Below are positions 63,243 through 64,000 of a stretch of DNA of 64,000 nt, piece by piece. The position numbers were made by a program, and so were the translations under genes. The stretch comes from Pseudomonas baltica (GTDB lineage Bacteria; Pseudomonadota; Gammaproteobacteria; Pseudomonadales; Pseudomonadaceae): NCBI RefSeq assembly GCF_031880315.1, contig NZ_CP134771.1, positions 4,118,501 through 4,182,500 of the forward strand. Reading direction: 5' to 3'. The notes under the pieces were generated by a model. That model was not told where the DNA came from. It saw only the letters and a program-made list of their open reading frames with translations, and ran no database searches. The stretch's first letter is position 1. Each line of letters starts with the position of its first letter.

Positions 63243-63259
63243 TTGGCACCGGTCTTGCT
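63243..63259 (+). promoter_or_regulatory. Sigma-54 promoter of the thiolase gene
   Basis: ttggcaccggtcttgct matches the -24/-12 consensus with GG and GC 12 nt apart, 37 bp before the thiolase start. Confidence 0.85.
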
Positions 63260-63296
63260 ATCGCCCTTGCAACAACTCTAACAAGGGGCCCACCTC

Positions 63297-64000
63297 ATGC
63301 ATTCGCCTGTTATCACCGGCTGGTATCACTCGCCGTTCGGCAAGTTCGATCAACTCGACCCCGAGCAGATGATGGCCGATGCCGCCATCGCCGCGCTGCA
63401 ACATGCCGGCCTCGATGCCGAGCAGATCGACTCGGTGCACGTCGGTCATTTCAACGCCGGATTCCTCTATCAGGATTTCCCCTCGACGCTGCTTGCCAAT
63501 CATATTCCGGCGTTGCGCTTCACCCCGGCGGTGCGGGTCGAGAACGCCTGCTCCACCGGCTCGGCGGCGATCCACTCGGCGCTGCAATCGGTGCTCAGCG
63601 GCCAGGCCAGACACGCTTTGGTGGTGGGCTTCGAGAAGATGAACACGCTGCCCACCGCCGAGGTCGGCAAGATTTTGCTCAAGTGCTGCTACACCCGCGA
63701 GGAGGCCGATATCGAAGGCGGTTTCGCCGGGGTGTTCGGAGTGATCGCGCAGGATTATTTCGACCGCTATGGCGACCAGTCCGATGCCTTGGCGATGATT
63801 GCGGCGAAGAACCACGCCAATGGCGCCTTGAACCCGTTCGCCCATATGCGCCGTGATTTCGGCTATGACTTCTGCCGCACGCCCTCGGAGAAAAACCCCT
63901 TCGTGGCCGGGCCGCTCAAGCGCACCGATTGTTCGTTGATCACCGATGGCGCCGCAGCGCTGGTGATCAGCCGCGAAGACCTGGCGGGTGATCGGCCCCA
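63297..64000 (+). CDS. SCP-x type thiolase / acetyl-CoA acetyltransferase, 5' part (continues past window)
   Basis: About 234 residues are visible from ATG 63297; the frame is open to the last base. The nucleophile Cys is in VRVENACSTGSAAIHSALQS, the position of the thiolase/SCP-x catalytic Cys, and HVGHFNAGF and LVVGFEKMNTLP support the family. Such proteins act in beta-oxidation-like cleavage or C-acylation and often need a DUF35/OB-fold partner, which may lie beyond the window. It is driven by the sigma-54 promoter at 63243. The weak ribosome site is aagggg. Confidence 0.88.
   Translation, partial: MHSPVITGWYHSPFGKFDQLDPEQMMADAAIAALQHAGLDAEQIDSVHVGHFNAGFLYQDFPSTLLANHIPALRFTPAVRVENACSTGSAAIHSALQSVLSGQARHALVVGFEKMNTLPTAEVGKILLKCCYTREEADIEGGFAGVFGVIAQDYFDRYGDQSDALAMIAAKNHANGALNPFAHMRRDFGYDFCRTPSEKNPFVAGPLKRTDCSLITDGAAALVISREDLAGDRP

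Noticed and set aside
1..64000. CRISPR arrays, prophage or insertion sequences
   Set aside because: No spaced direct-repeat arrays, integrases or transposases were seen; the many short repeats are REP palindromes.

Overview
The window comes from a fluorescent-type Pseudomonas chromosome that is probably not P. aeruginosa. It is GC-rich and densely coded. Many gene ends carry the short Pseudomonas REP palindromes built on 'cgggcaagccttgctcccac' or 'tagcgaggggcttgcccc'. The backbone from about 0.9 to 36.4 kb follows the known P. aeruginosa order (PA5396 to PA5421) for glycine betaine catabolism. No tRNA, rRNA, CRISPR array, transposase or phage gene was seen.

Catabolic backbone. 868-8687 carries an M19 dipeptidase-like gene, a DUF5943/4-vinyl-reductase-like gene, dgcA, dgcB, etfA and etfB (dimethylglycine to sarcosine). 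gbcA and gbcB (11.4-14.0 kb, divergent) form the Rieske demethylase that converts betaine to dimethylglycine. ltaE, a TraX-like gene, glyA, soxBDAG, purU and fdhA (25.1-36.4 kb) convert sarcosine to glycine and serine and deal with the C1 units released as formaldehyde, formyl-THF and formate.

Insertions into this backbone. An OafA-type acyltransferase with an SGNH tail lies between etfB and gbcA. Between gbcB and ltaE are two chemoreceptors, a divergent second ZapA-like gene with its small coiled-coil partner, and a complete CS1/alpha-type fimbrial operon (pilin, usher, tip adhesin and two paralogous chaperones).

36.5-43.7 kb. Two short AT-rich orphan RHS-core proteins sit in tandem. They are followed by membrane PQQ glucose dehydrogenase (gcd), a DUF2780 exported protein, a YihG-like acyltransferase and a retropepsin-like 'zinc protease' family protein.

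43.8-49.3 kb. This is an iron-uptake island of FecI-type sigma factor, FecR-type anti-sigma, TonB receptor with STN signalling domain, PepSY membrane protein and a 67-residue membrane protein, with a Fur-box-like site before the sigma gene. A DEDDh exonuclease, a cNMP/CBS/DUF294 protein and a stand-alone receiver protein follow.

52.8-64.0 kb. This is an accessory metabolic region. It holds a GntR regulator, an ectoine-hydroxylase-like PhyH oxygenase, an SDR and an AEC transporter, with a 233-bp tandem duplication between the last two. Next come a sensor-less sigma-54 activator, a LysR regulator, a second SDR, a TRAP transporter and an SCP-x type thiolase cut by the window end. The 390-bp region between the TRAP operon and the thiolase has two divergent sigma-54 promoters (-24/-12) flanking a cluster of GTGTC/GACAC repeats. 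This is the strongest new regulatory signal found.
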